Shown here in pieces: positions 10,601 to 19,305 of a stretch of 64,000 bases of DNA. Where the stretch lies: contig NZ_CP015136.1 in assembly GCF_001618865.1 (NCBI RefSeq), positions 655,001 to 719,000 on the forward strand, read 5' to 3'. The stretch's first letter is position 1. Every line of letters begins with the position of its first letter. The notes below the pieces were generated by a model. That model saw nothing but the letters and a program-made list of their open reading frames with translations, made no database searches and was not told the DNA's origin. A program made the position numbers and the translations under genes. The DNA comes from Luteitalea pratensis. GTDB taxonomy: Bacteria; Acidobacteriota; Vicinamibacteria; Vicinamibacterales; Vicinamibacteraceae.

Positions 10601-11184
10601 TTGATCCTCCTCAAGCTGATCGCACTCGTACTTGTCACCGAGGGGAGCCCACGTCCTGCCGTCGTCACGATGGTCACGCGTACGCCGCCGATCAGGTCGG
10701 GCCGTGCGACTGGGTTGGTCAGCGGCCCGCCGTTCTGGTTCGTATAGGCGAAGTTGAGTGATTGGACCTGGTCACCGAACGAGACGAGGCCCGGATCCGA
10801 AGGCTCTTTCTTCCACAGCGTGCCGCCACCGACGACGAAGTACACGTCCTCGTACGGGTCGTTCAGATCGCCGTCGCGCGGGTTCCAGTCGGCACGGACC
10901 CGTACCGAATCGAAGACCCCGTTGGGCTCCGGGTCGGGGACGATCGACTGGCAATACACCGCGGTCGCGCTGATGCAGGACGACTGCCGGAGCAGGCGCG
11001 TCAGCAGGTCGATGGCCGCCGCGCCGCTGTTGCGCCCGTCGAGCGCAGCTCGCTGCTGCGTGAACATCGTGCTCGACTTGGTCATGACCGTAGTGGTGAC
11101 GCTCAGCACGACGAGCATCACGGCGCTGCTCACGAGCAGCTCCACCATCGTCATGCCGCGCTCGGACGACAGTGTCATCGCCAC
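10597..11184 (-). CDS. PilW-type minor pilin (prepilin N-terminal methylation motif)
   Basis: 195 residues. The type IV prepilin leader SERG|MTMVELLVSSAVM has the cleavage glycine and Glu5, followed by a hydrophobic assembly helix. The C-terminal globular part is unique in appearance but ends in a typical PilW-like strand region. Minor pilins of this class prime type IV pilus or pseudopilus assembly in the inner membrane. The GTG at 11184 has aggag six bases upstream. ATG 11178, which overlaps the pilV stop as ATGA, is an equally neat alternative. Confidence 0.85.
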   Translation of the reverse strand: MAMTLSSERGMTMVELLVSSAVMLVVLSVTTTVMTKSSTMFTQQRAALDGRNSGAAAIDLLTRLLRQSSCISATAVYCQSIVPDPEPNGVFDSVRVRADWNPRDGDLNDPYEDVYFVVGGGTLWKKEPSDPGLVSFGDQVQSLNFAYTNQNGGPLTNPVARPDLIGGVRVTIVTTAGRGLPSVTSTSAISLRRIK

Positions 11185-11645
11185 AACAGGCTCCTCACAT
11201 CGGAACGCCGGGCGCCGGCCACGAGTGGCTCGGCCCGGACGGAAATGTCCAGCGTGCCGGCGGGCCCGGCCTGGACCAGCCAGCGCACCCGCACCTGGCC
11301 GGCCGGGGGCACGTTCACCAGGCCGTTGTAGTTGGCCACGTTGGCGGTGAGGGAACCGGCGGCGGCGCCGCCACCTCCGAGCTGCACGCGCGCGTCGGTC
11401 CGCGGCAGCATCCGCAGCACTTCGAGTTGCTGCATCGCGGCCATACCGGCGCGGCCGCCGTCGCGCGAATTGCGCTGCATGCTCGCACCGGCGGCGAGCA
11501 GTCCGGCGACGGCGAGTAGGCCACTGCCGGCGATGCCGACGGAGATGACCGATTCGACGAGTCCGAAGCCGCGCTCGTCGTGCGCCGGCACGCGCAATCG
11601 ATGTGCGGGTCGAATCAGGAAGGAGCGGATGCGTGCGAGCGTCAT
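11175..11645 (-). CDS. PilV-type minor pilin
   Basis: 156 residues. After a basic leader of about 25 residues comes DERG|FGLVESVISVGIAG, a class III prepilin peptidase site with Glu5, then a hydrophobic helix. The short globular domain is glycine-rich. It is translated just before pilW with overlapping ends. Upstream taagga at 8 bases spacing supports the ATG at 11645. Confidence 0.84.
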   Translation of the reverse strand: MTLARIRSFLIRPAHRLRVPAHDERGFGLVESVISVGIAGSGLLAVAGLLAAGASMQRNSRDGGRAGMAAMQQLEVLRMLPRTDARVQLGGGGAAAGSLTANVANYNGLVNVPPAGQVRVRWLVQAGPAGTLDISVRAEPLVAGARRSDVRSLLWR

Positions 11646-11655
11646 GGCAAGATCC

Positions 11656-12132
11656 TTAGGTTTCGGTGGTCCGGCCGGTCCCGAGCACGGACACGGTGCG
11701 AATGACGGTCGTGTTCGCGAGCCGCAGTTGAATCGTCATCGGCAAGGCCGCGGGGCGGCCGAGGGTGTCGAAGGTGAAAGAGGTCACGGCTCCGACGTTG
11801 TTGAATTGCACGCCGGCCGGCAGGTAATAGCGCTTGCGCTCGGCCTCTGCGTTGGCCACGCTGTCCCACGCGAACACCGAGATGCGACCATCGGCGGGGT
11901 CGACCTCGATGCGTGCCGACGTGCTCGTGCGGAAGGCCTCGCGTCGGGCCTCCGAGAGGGCGCTCCCCACATCCGCCGCCCCGGCCCGCAGGCGCTGGTT
12001 GGCCATGGCGCCGCGCAGGACCGGGGTGCCGAGCGCCATCAGCGTGGCCCCGACAGCCACGACCATGAGCAATTCGATGATGGAGAAGCCCCGCCGGGAT
12101 CGGTGTGATGCGATCATGTCAGTGACTGCCAT
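11656..12132 (-). CDS. GspH/FimT-family pseudopilin
   Basis: 158 residues and the first gene of the pilin operon. The leader SRRG|FSIIELLMVVAVGATL gives the prepilin peptidase site and Glu5. The C-terminal two-thirds reads as a GspH/FimT beta domain (ARIEVDPADGRISVFAW, TFDTLGRPA). FimT-like proteins belong to type IV pilus minor-pilin sets and can bind DNA in some species. The start is uncertain: ATG 12132 (MAVTDMIA) or ATG 12117. The open frame continues upstream into unrelated sequence. Ten bases separate its stop from pilV. Confidence 0.85.
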   Translation of the reverse strand: MAVTDMIASHRSRRGFSIIELLMVVAVGATLMALGTPVLRGAMANQRLRAGAADVGSALSEARREAFRTSTSARIEVDPADGRISVFAWDSVANAEAERKRYYLPAGVQFNNVGAVTSFTFDTLGRPAALPMTIQLRLANTTVIRTVSVLGTGRTTET

Positions 12133-12252
12133 GGCAAGACTCGTACCCTGGTTCGTGGGCGCGTTTCGCGCCACCTTGCGCGGCAACCCCGCCGGGCAGC
12201 GGCTCCCGCCGCCATACTGAATTCGACATCTCCAGCCAGATCTGTAATCACC

Positions 12253-13083
12253 ATGTCGCGTGACATCGACGCCCTGACCTCCTACACCCTCAAACACCTG
12301 CGCGACCGCTGGTGGACGGCGAGGTGGACGCATTGGGTCGGCAGTCACCTGCGGTGCGACCCGGGCGAGCGGCTGGTGCACGTGGGCTGCGGCAATGGCG
12401 AAATCGACGTCGCCCTGGCCCTGGCGACGCCAGGCCTGTCGGTGGTGTCGCTCGACGTTCAGCGGCATCGCGCGCGACACACCCGCGAACTGGCCGGAGA
12501 GGTGAACGTGTCCCTGCACGCCGTTGCGGGCGACCTGTGCGCCCTTCCCCTGGCCCCCGGGACGGCCGACGCGGTGCTGTGCGTCGGCGTCCTGCAGCAC
12601 CTGGCCGATCCGCTCGCGGCCACGCACGCCCTCGCGGATCTCGTGCGTCCCGGCGGCCGGATCCTCGTCGTCGAGCCCGATCACGAAGCCCGGTATTGGT
12701 TCAGTGGCGCCGACGCCGGCGAGCGGGCCTTCGCGGCCGCCCGTGACACCCTGGGCGGCTGGCAACGCGAGTCCGCCCCCGACGCGCCCGCCCGGCTCGG
12801 GGTGCACGTGGTGTCGTGGCTCCGCGACGCGGGTCTCGAGCCCCTGTCCGTGGAAGCGGTACCAGTATCGGAGTCACGCCTGGGGGCGCCGCCTCCCGGG
12901 GTGTGGGAGGCCCGCGAGCGGCTCCTGATCGCAGCGGCTGACGCACCGGGACGGGCAGCCGCCGGCGCCGCGCTGCTCGAGGCCGTCGCCGCCTACCGCG
13001 ACGAAGCCGACCTCCAGGGGCCGGCGTTTGTCGAGGTGCAGCACGCCCTGCTCATCGCCACATTGGCGCAAAGACCCCAATAG
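12253..13083 (+). CDS. Class I SAM-dependent methyltransferase
   Basis: 276 residues with a Rossmann methyltransferase core. Motif I is LVHVGCGNGE (residues about 42-51). An acidic motif II follows (SVVSLDV), then motif III/IV around GDLCALPL and ADAVLCVGVLQHL, and a post-motif LVRPGGRILVVEP. This set is typical of the Methyltransf_11 (UbiE-like) fold. Substrate unknown. It is divergent from the pilin operon. The next methyltransferase follows after a repeat-filled gap and may be co-transcribed. Confidence 0.85.
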   Translation: MSRDIDALTSYTLKHLRDRWWTARWTHWVGSHLRCDPGERLVHVGCGNGEIDVALALATPGLSVVSLDVQRHRARHTRELAGEVNVSLHAVAGDLCALPLAPGTADAVLCVGVLQHLADPLAATHALADLVRPGGRILVVEPDHEARYWFSGADAGERAFAAARDTLGGWQRESAPDAPARLGVHVVSWLRDAGLEPLSVEAVPVSESRLGAPPPGVWEARERLLIAAADAPGRAAAGAALLEAVAAYRDEADLQGPAFVEVQHALLIATLAQRPQ

Positions 13084-13094
13084 AGGATCCAGAT

Positions 13095-13190
13095 AATGCT
13101 GGAATGTCGAGTGCAGGCGGGACCGGCACATGCTCTCGACATTGCAGCATTTGCTCTCGACATTCCGGCATTCCGGCATTCCGGCATTAA
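13095..13190. repeat. Inverted repeat with tandem ccggcatt units
   Basis: The arm aatgctggaatgtcgag (13095-13111) is inverted at 13156-13172 with one mismatch. The right arm then continues as tandem ccggcatt units to about 13188. It fills the gap between two methyltransferase genes. Confidence 0.75.
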
Positions 13191-13203
13191 TCTGTTCTCC
13201 CTT

Positions 13204-13974
13204 ATGCCCGCCGGCCACGAAGGCTGGGGCGCCTACGCGCCCTTCTACGACTGGGAGAACGCCCGCACGATGGGCCGCCGCGACCTCGGGTTCTGGCGGC
13301 AGCTCGCCAGGCGCACCGGTGGCCGGGTGCTCGAACTCGGAAGCGGCACGGGACGCCTGACCGTTCCGCTCCACCGCCATGGAATCCCGGTAGTTGGCGT
13401 GGACCGGACGTCGGAGATGCTCCAGCACGTGGCGCCGCGGGCTCGCCGTGCCAGAACCACCCGCCCTCCTCTCGCTCGCGGCGATGTCACGAGCCTGCCC
13501 TTCGCGGACGGCAGCTTCCGCCTGGTGATGGCGCCGTACGGCATGCTCCAGTCACTGCTGAGCGACGTGCTCCTCGCCCGGGCGATTCGGGAGGCCTGGC
13601 GGGTGCTGGAGCCCGGCGGCCTGTTCGGGCTCGACCTCGTGCCTGACGTCCCCAAGTGGCGCGAGTACACCCGCAAGCTCGTCTTCTTCAGCCCCGAGGG
13701 TCCCAGGGGGCGGCCTATCTCGCTCCGCGAGACAGTGCGCCAGGACCGGGACAAGCGGCTCACGACGTTCGAGCAGGAGTACATCGAGGGACGGGGAGCG
13801 TCCAAGCAGGTCACGCCCTTCACGATCCGCTTCCGCACCCTGCCGCTTCCCGCGATCGCCGGCCGCGTCGCGCGGGCCGGCTTCGACGTCGAGGCCGTCC
13901 TCGGCGACTATCGCGGGGCCGCCTGGGACCGCCGGGCCGATGTCTGGCTGTTGCTCGCGCGCAAGCCGCGCTGA
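13204..13974 (+). CDS. Class I SAM-dependent methyltransferase
   Basis: 256 residues. Motif I is VLELGSGTGRL, followed by VVGVDRT (acidic ribose-binding residue), RGDVTSLPF and the post-motif VLEPGGLFGLDLV. The N-terminus, WGAYAPFYDWENA, is typical of small-molecule methyltransferases of the Methyltransf_25 type. The open frame extends upstream through the repeat element, so I set the start at the ATG at 13204 (MPAGHEG). No clear Shine-Dalgarno is visible there. Confidence 0.82.
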   Translation: MPAGHEGWGAYAPFYDWENARTMGRRDLGFWRQLARRTGGRVLELGSGTGRLTVPLHRHGIPVVGVDRTSEMLQHVAPRARRARTTRPPLARGDVTSLPFADGSFRLVMAPYGMLQSLLSDVLLARAIREAWRVLEPGGLFGLDLVPDVPKWREYTRKLVFFSPEGPRGRPISLRETVRQDRDKRLTTFEQEYIEGRGASKQVTPFTIRFRTLPLPAIAGRVARAGFDVEAVLGDYRGAAWDRRADVWLLLARKPR

Positions 13975-13987
13975 CCGTTCGCTCTTA

Positions 13988-14161
13988 GGCCGGGTCCCGG
14001 GGGCCGGGTCCCGGGTACCGGGAGAGGCGACGCTGATCGTCGGACAGAGTCCGACGGCAACACCCGGCGTGGGACGAGCATAGCGGCCGGACTGTGTCCG
14101 GACGTGTACCCGGTACCCGGTACCCGTACCCCGATACCCGATACCCGATACCCGGTACCCC
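13988..14161. repeat. Intergenic repeat element with cccgggta/tacccgg arms and two hairpins
   Basis: The left arm (13988-14022) is made of ccgggtc/ccgggta units. The right arm (14107-14161) is made of tacccgg/tacccga units, the inverted family. Between them lie two perfect hairpins: cgtcggac-aga-gtccgacg (14038-14056) and ccggac-tgt-gtccgg (14087-14101). The element occupies the gap before yebC and ends about 50 bases before its start. Confidence 0.82.
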
Positions 14162-14212
14162 GCGTGCTAAGATCCCGAGGTTTTACGACGTTCTGCCGAG
14201 GAGTCCCACGCG

Positions 14213-14961
<749 letters not shown>

Positions 14962-14965
<4 letters not shown>

Positions 14966-15525
14966 GGATCTTCGGGATCGATCCCGGGTCGGTACGCACG
15001 GGGTACGGCTGCATCGAGGCCAGCGGCACACGCTGCGCCTTGATCTGCAGCGGTGCCATCGTGCCGCCCGCCCGGAGCACGTTCCCGGACAAGCTCAGGA
15101 TCATCTATCTCGAACTCGCTGAACGGCTCGCCGACGCCCGCCCCGACTGCGTCGCGATCGAGAGCCTTTTCCACGGATTGAACACCCGCAGTGCGTTCGC
15201 CCTGGCCCATGCCCGCGGTGTGATGCTGCTGGCGGCCACGCAGGCCGGGCTGCCGGTTGTCGAGTACGCGCCGGCCGAGGTCAAGCGCGCGGTCGTCGGC
15301 TTCGGGCGTGCCGAGAAGCCGCAGGTGCAGCAGATGGTGACGCTCCTGCTCGGTCTCGCTGTTCCACCCAAGCCGCTCGACATCTCCGACGCGCTCGCCG
15401 TCGCGCTGTGCCACGCACACACCGCCGCGGCGGTCGTGCCCCAGGCCGACGCCTCGCCGTTCGCTCGTGGACGACGGGTCACCAGCTGGCGACAGCTGCG
15501 GCCCGAGGACCTGGAGCACCGGTGA
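14962..15525 (+). CDS. ruvC: Crossover junction endodeoxyribonuclease RuvC
   Basis: 187 residues. RuvC resolves Holliday junctions as a dimer. Acidic catalytic residues are visible: MRIFGIDPGS (first Asp), CVAIESLFHG (Glu) and PLDISDALAVALCH (two Asp near the C-terminus). The glycine-rich turn VRTGYG is also present. I set the start at ATG 14962, which overlaps the yebC stop. Its own stop overlaps the ruvA GTG (GTGA). Confidence 0.95.
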
Positions 15526-16115
15526 TTGCCGCCCTGCGTGGCCGGCTGATGGAAAAGCAGCCGGCGCGGCTGATCGTGGACGTCGCTGGCGTCGGCTACG
15601 ACGTCCAGGTGCCGCTCTCGACGTACGGCAGGATCGGCGATGTCGGCGGCGACGTCAGCTTACGCGTGTACACCCACGTTCGAGAGGAGCAGATCGCCCT
15701 GTTCGGCTTCCTGACCGCGCTCGAGCAGCAGATCTTCGAGCGGTTGATCTCGGTCAACGGGATCGGCCCCAAGGTGGCGCTGGCCGTGCTGTCCGGGATT
15801 GCGCCGGGGGATCTCGTGGCCTCCGTCCAGGGCAACGAACCGGCGCGACTGACCACGATTCCCGGCATCGGCCGCAAGACCGCTGAACGGATCGTGCTCG
15901 AACTTCGCGATCGCCTGCCAGCGGCACTGCCGGTCAGCGCCGATCCGGTCACGCCCGGCAGTATCGTTCGCGCCGATTTGCTGTCCGCGCTCGTCAATCT
16001 CGGCTACCAGCGCCCAGTCGTCGAGAAAGCGGTGGGTGACGTGTTGAAGGCGCAGCCGGCGGCAACCTTCGACGAGGCGCTTCGCCAGGCCCTTGGCCGG
16101 CTGGCACGCGCGTGA
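15522..16115 (+). CDS. ruvA: Holliday junction branch migration protein RuvA
   Basis: 197 residues. The N-terminal OB-fold (VIAALRGRL to [15 protein letters not shown]) is followed by two helix-hairpin-helix motifs ([15 protein letters not shown] and [16 protein letters not shown]) and a C-terminal UBA-like domain III that contacts RuvB. RuvA binds the four-way junction and loads RuvB. The start is GTG 15522, overlapping the ruvC stop. The stop overlaps the ruvB GTG. Confidence 0.95.
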   Translation: MIAALRGRLMEKQPARLIVDVAGVGYDVQVPLSTYGRIGDVGGDVSLRVYTHVREEQIALFGFLTALEQQIFERLISVNGIGPKVALAVLSGIAPGDLVASVQGNEPARLTTIPGIGRKTAERIVLELRDRLPAALPVSADPVTPGSIVRADLLSALVNLGYQRPVVEKAVGDVLKAQPAATFDEALRQALGRLARA

Positions 16116-17149
16116 GCGGCGAGCCAGGCATGCCGGACTCGCGTGTGGTGAGCGGACGCAGCGGCGACGACGACGCGCAATACGAGGCCGGCCTGCGGCC
16201 GCGCACGCTCGACGACTACATCGGCCAGGACCGCGTGCGCGAGAACCTGCAGGTGGCGATCGCGGCGGCTCGCCAGCGTGGCGAAGCGCTCGACCACGTG
16301 CTGGTCTCGGGCCCACCGGGTCTCGGCAAGACCACGCTCGCGTACGTCATTGCGAACGAACTCGGGGTCTCGATGAAGGCCTCTTCGGGACCGGTCATCG
16401 AGCGCCCCGGCGATCTCGCGGCGATCCTGACGACGCTGCAGCGCCACGAGGTCCTGTTCATCGACGAGATCCACCGCCTGGCACCCGCGATCGAGGAGAT
16501 TCTCTATCCGGCGATGGAGGACTACGAGCTCGACATCGTCATCGGACAGGGACCGGGCGCACGATCGGTCAAGGTGCCGGTGCAGCCGTTCACCCTGGTC
16601 GCGGCGACGACCCGTACGGGCCTGCTGACGGCGCCCTTGCGCAGCCGCTTCGGCATCGTGCACCGGCTGGATTACTACACCGAGGCGGACATGATCGAGA
16701 TCGTGACCCGCTCCGGACGTATTCTCGGCGTACCGCTGTCAGCCGACGCGGCAACCGAGGTGGCGAGGCGTTCGCGGGGCACACCCCGCATCGCCAACCG
16801 CCTGCTCCGGCGCGTGCGCGACTACGCGCAGGTGCGGGCCGACGGCACGGTGACCCTGGATGTCGCGCAGGCAGCGCTCGTGCTGCTCGAGGTGGACGCC
16901 TACGGGTTCGACGAGGTCGATCGGCGGCTGCTGCGAACGATCATCGACAAGTTCGATGGCGGGCCTGTCGGCGTCAACACGTTGGCGGCCGCGCTCGGCG
17001 AGGAGCGCGACGCCATCGAGGACATCTACGAGCCCTTCCTGATGCAGGTGGGCTTTCTCGAGCGGACGCCGCGTGGACGCATGGCGACGCGCCGCGCGTA
17101 CGCTTTCTTCGGGCTCGAGGAGCCCGGAAAGGACAATCGCCTGTGGTAA
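16112..17149 (+). CDS. ruvB: Holliday junction branch migration helicase RuvB
   Basis: 345 residues, normal length. The AAA+ motor of branch migration. It shows [12 protein letters not shown], Walker [10 protein letters not shown], Walker [10 protein letters not shown], sensor 1 VAATTRTG, the arginine-finger region [14 protein letters not shown], and the C-terminal winged helix ([10 protein letters not shown]). The GTG start at 16112 overlaps ruvA. The gene overlaps fabH by seven bases. Confidence 0.96.
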   Translation: MSGEPGMPDSRVVSGRSGDDDAQYEAGLRPRTLDDYIGQDRVRENLQVAIAAARQRGEALDHVLVSGPPGLGKTTLAYVIANELGVSMKASSGPVIERPGDLAAILTTLQRHEVLFIDEIHRLAPAIEEILYPAMEDYELDIVIGQGPGARSVKVPVQPFTLVAATTRTGLLTAPLRSRFGIVHRLDYYTEADMIEIVTRSGRILGVPLSADAATEVARRSRGTPRIANRLLRRVRDYAQVRADGTVTLDVAQAALVLLEVDAYGFDEVDRRLLRTIIDKFDGGPVGVNTLAAALGEERDAIEDIYEPFLMQVGFLERTPRGRMATRRAYAFFGLEEPGKDNRLW

Positions 17150-18186
17150 CGGAGTCTGCGGCGCGCCTGCACGGCGTCCTCAGCGGCGGCCGGCCCACGG
17201 TCCAGCCCTGCATCAGCGGGCTGGCCACGTACCTGCCGCCCCGCACGCTGACCAATGCCGACCTCGAGAAGATGGTCGACACCAACGACGAGTGGATCCT
17301 GCAGCGGACCGGCATCCGCAAGCGTCACATCGTCGATCCGGGCGTCGCCACGTCGGACCTCGCCGCGGAGGCCTCTCGCGCCGCCATCGCGCAGGCGGGC
17401 CTCAAGCCGACCGACATCGACGTGATCGTCGTCGGCACGACGACGCCGGACACGATGTTCCCCAGCACCGCCTGCCTGCTGCAGCACAAGATCGGCGCGT
17501 CAGGGGCGTGGGGCTTCGATCTCGGCGCCGCCTGCTCCGGCTTCACCTACGCCTTGACGACGGCAGCGGGATTCGTGAGTGCGGGCATGGCGCGGCACGC
17601 GCTCGTGGTCGGCGCCGACGTGATGTCGAGCATCATCGACTACACCGATCGCACCACGTGCGTGCTCTTCGGCGATGGCGCCGGCGCCGTGGTCGTGTCG
17701 CCGTCACCTGGCGACGATCTCGGGTTGATCGACTTCACGCACGAAGTCGATGGCAGTGGCGGCCCGGCGCTGTGCATGCCGGCTGGTGGATCGAAGCTGC
17801 CGGCCTCGCACGAGACCGTCGACAAGCGGCTGCATTACGTCCACCAGGACGGGCAGAGCGTGTTCCGGTTCGCCGTGCGCAAGAACGAGGAAGTGTGCCG
17901 GCGCCTGATGGACCGGAACGGCATCACCGCCGCCGATCTCGATCTGTTCGTGTCGCACCAGGCCAACAAGCGGATCATCGAGTCTGCCGCGCAACGCCTC
18001 GGCGTGCCACCCGCGAAGATGGTCTTGAACATCGGCGAGTACGGCAACACCACGGCGGCGACCATCCCGCTCGCCCTGAACGACGCCGTCCGAGACGGCC
18101 GTCTCAAGAAGGGCGACCTGGTGATGTTGGCGTCGGTCGGCGCCGGCTTTACGGTGGGAGCAGTGCTGCTTCGCTGGTCTTACTAA
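17143..18186 (+). CDS. fabH: 3-oxoacyl-ACP synthase III (beta-ketoacyl-ACP synthase III)
   Basis: 347 residues. FabH starts fatty-acid chains by condensing an acyl-CoA with malonyl-ACP. The catalytic triad is visible: Cys in [11 protein letters not shown], His in SHQANKRI and Asn in [18 protein letters not shown] and GDGAGAVVV are further family motifs. I chose GTG 17143 because ggaaagga lies nine bases upstream and because it gives a slightly extended but normal N-terminus. The frame is open upstream through ruvB, but that is a shadow. Co-transcription with ruvCAB is inferred from the overlap. Confidence 0.95.
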   Translation: MVTESAARLHGVLSGGRPTVQPCISGLATYLPPRTLTNADLEKMVDTNDEWILQRTGIRKRHIVDPGVATSDLAAEASRAAIAQAGLKPTDIDVIVVGTTTPDTMFPSTACLLQHKIGASGAWGFDLGAACSGFTYALTTAAGFVSAGMARHALVVGADVMSSIIDYTDRTTCVLFGDGAGAVVVSPSPGDDLGLIDFTHEVDGSGGPALCMPAGGSKLPASHETVDKRLHYVHQDGQSVFRFAVRKNEEVCRRLMDRNGITAADLDLFVSHQANKRIIESAAQRLGVPPAKMVLNIGEYGNTTAATIPLALNDAVRDGRLKKGDLVMLASVGAGFTVGAVLLRWSY

Positions 18187-18280
18187 CGCCTAACGCCTAA
18201 CGTTCCCGCCTCAGGTCTCAGGCCTCAGGTCTCAGGTCTCAGGTCTCAAGCCTCAAGCCTCAAGCCTCAGGTCTCAAGAG
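18184..18280. repeat. Tandem repeats after fabH (taacgcc and caggtct units)
   Basis: Starting inside the fabH stop codon: about three taacgcc units (18184-18202), then about nine imperfect cctcaggt/ctcaagcc units (18209-18280). With the repeats at 18333-18432 these fill nearly the entire convergent gap between fabH and the response regulator. Confidence 0.8.
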
Positions 18281-18291
18281 GCATGGTGAAT

Positions 18292-18331
18292 AAAAAAAGC
18301 GGCTCGCGTTGATCGAGCCGCCCTGTCTTTT
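18292..18331. terminator. Bidirectional Rho-independent terminator
   Basis: The A-tract at 18292-18298 and stem gcggctcg (18299-18306)/cgagccgc (18314-18321) with a seven-base loop are followed by tgtctttt. It can stop fabH transcripts on the plus strand and response-regulator transcripts on the minus strand. Confidence 0.88.
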
Positions 18332-18332
18332 G

Positions 18333-18432
18333 TACCCGGTACCCGGCACCCGGCACCCGGCACCCGGCGTGACCGATGACGGTCCAGCATCCAGCATCCA
18401 GCATCCAGCGTCAAGCGTTAAGCGTCAAGCGT
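18333..18432. repeat. Tandem repeats (acccggc, catccag and aagcgtt units)
   Basis: acccggc/acccggt units run at 18333-18368, then catccag and tcaagcgt/taagcgtt units at 18385-18432. The last units extend through the stop codon and final codons of the response-regulator gene (minus strand). The aagcgtt units are the inverted family of the taacgcc units at 18184-18202. Confidence 0.8.
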
Positions 18433-19117
18433 TACCGATGTCGTTGCCGAGGGCGGCCCGCTCGGCCTTGGCCTTCTCGGCCTCCTCGAGCTTCACGAGG
18501 CCGCGACGGATGGCGGCGGTGGCGGCCTGGGTGCGGTCGCGAACGCCGAGCTTGCCGAGCAGGCCGTTCACGTAGGACTTGATCGTGCCCTCGGTGGTGT
18601 TCAACTCCTGCGCGATCTCGCGGTTGCTGTGGCCGCCGACGATGAGCCGCAAGACGTCCATTTCGCGACGCGTGAGGTCGGTGCGGCCGGCCTGGTCGAG
18701 GACCTGGGTGATGCGCGGCGGGATGTACTGCCGTCCCTCGTGAACGGCGATGATGGCCTCGAACAGCTCGTCGCTCGGCATTCCCTTGAGCACGTACGCG
18801 GCGGCGCCGGCAGACAGCGCCCGTGCGATGTCCACGTCGCCTTCGTACACGGTGAGCACGACGACGCGCGCCTCGGCGAACTCGGCACGGATGGCGCGGA
18901 TGGCCTCGGGACCCTCCATCACCGGCATCCGGAGATCCATGATCGCGAGGTCGGGTTGGGTGCGGCGGAACGCGGCGACGGCTTCCTCGCCGTTGCTCGC
19001 CGTCGCGACGACCGAGAACCGCGGGTCGCGCTCGAGCACCGCGACGAGGCCCTGCCGCAGGATGTCGTGGTCATCAGCCACGAGGAGCCGGATTGGGGAA
19101 CGTACTTCGCTGGTCAC
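18425..19117 (-). CDS. NarL/FixJ-type response regulator, LuxR DNA-binding domain
   Basis: 230 residues. The receiver domain has the acidic pair in LLVADDHDILRQGL, the phospho-acceptor Asp in AIMDLRMPVMEG, the conserved Thr in VVVLTVYEG and Lys in AAYVLKGMPS. The C-terminal LuxR helix-turn-helix is LTRREMDVLRLIVGG and NREIAQELNTTEGTIKSY. It is a phosphorylation-controlled transcription factor. No sensor kinase gene is in the window beside it. Start GTG 19117 is supported by aaggag (rev. comp. of 19123-19128) at five bases spacing. Its last codons lie in repeat DNA. Confidence 0.92.
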   Translation of the reverse strand: MTSEVRSPIRLLVADDHDILRQGLVAVLERDPRFSVVATASNGEEAVAAFRRTQPDLAIMDLRMPVMEGPEAIRAIRAEFAEARVVVLTVYEGDVDIARALSAGAAAYVLKGMPSDELFEAIIAVHEGRQYIPPRITQVLDQAGRTDLTRREMDVLRLIVGGHSNREIAQELNTTEGTIKSYVNGLLGKLGVRDRTQAATAAIRRGLVKLEEAEKAKAERAALGNDIGNA

Positions 19118-19282
19118 AGCGACTCCTTCGGGCAGTCCACGCCCATCCCGGTTGAGATCGGCGACCGGCATGAATTGGTGAAGCGCTTGCCTTCGCCCAC
19201 TCACGCACGCTTCGGCGTGGCAGGCCCGCCGGCTTTCATCTCTGCCCTACGACGCCATGATGATGGCACAAACTGCCGGCTC

Positions 19283-19305
19283 TGAACTGACCAGCTCTCA
19301 GTTCA
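19283..19305 (-). terminator. Possible weak terminator hairpin after treY
   Basis: tgaactga (19283-19290) pairs with tcagttca (19298-19305) over a seven-base loop. One arm covers the treY stop. No strong U-tract follows on the minus strand, so it is only a candidate. Confidence 0.3.

Noticed and set aside
16093-18186. A single 697-codon plus-strand frame covering ruvB out of frame and then fabH
   Set aside because: The first 350 codons are an arginine-rich shadow of ruvB. FabH similarity begins only near 17143, so no fusion protein is supported.
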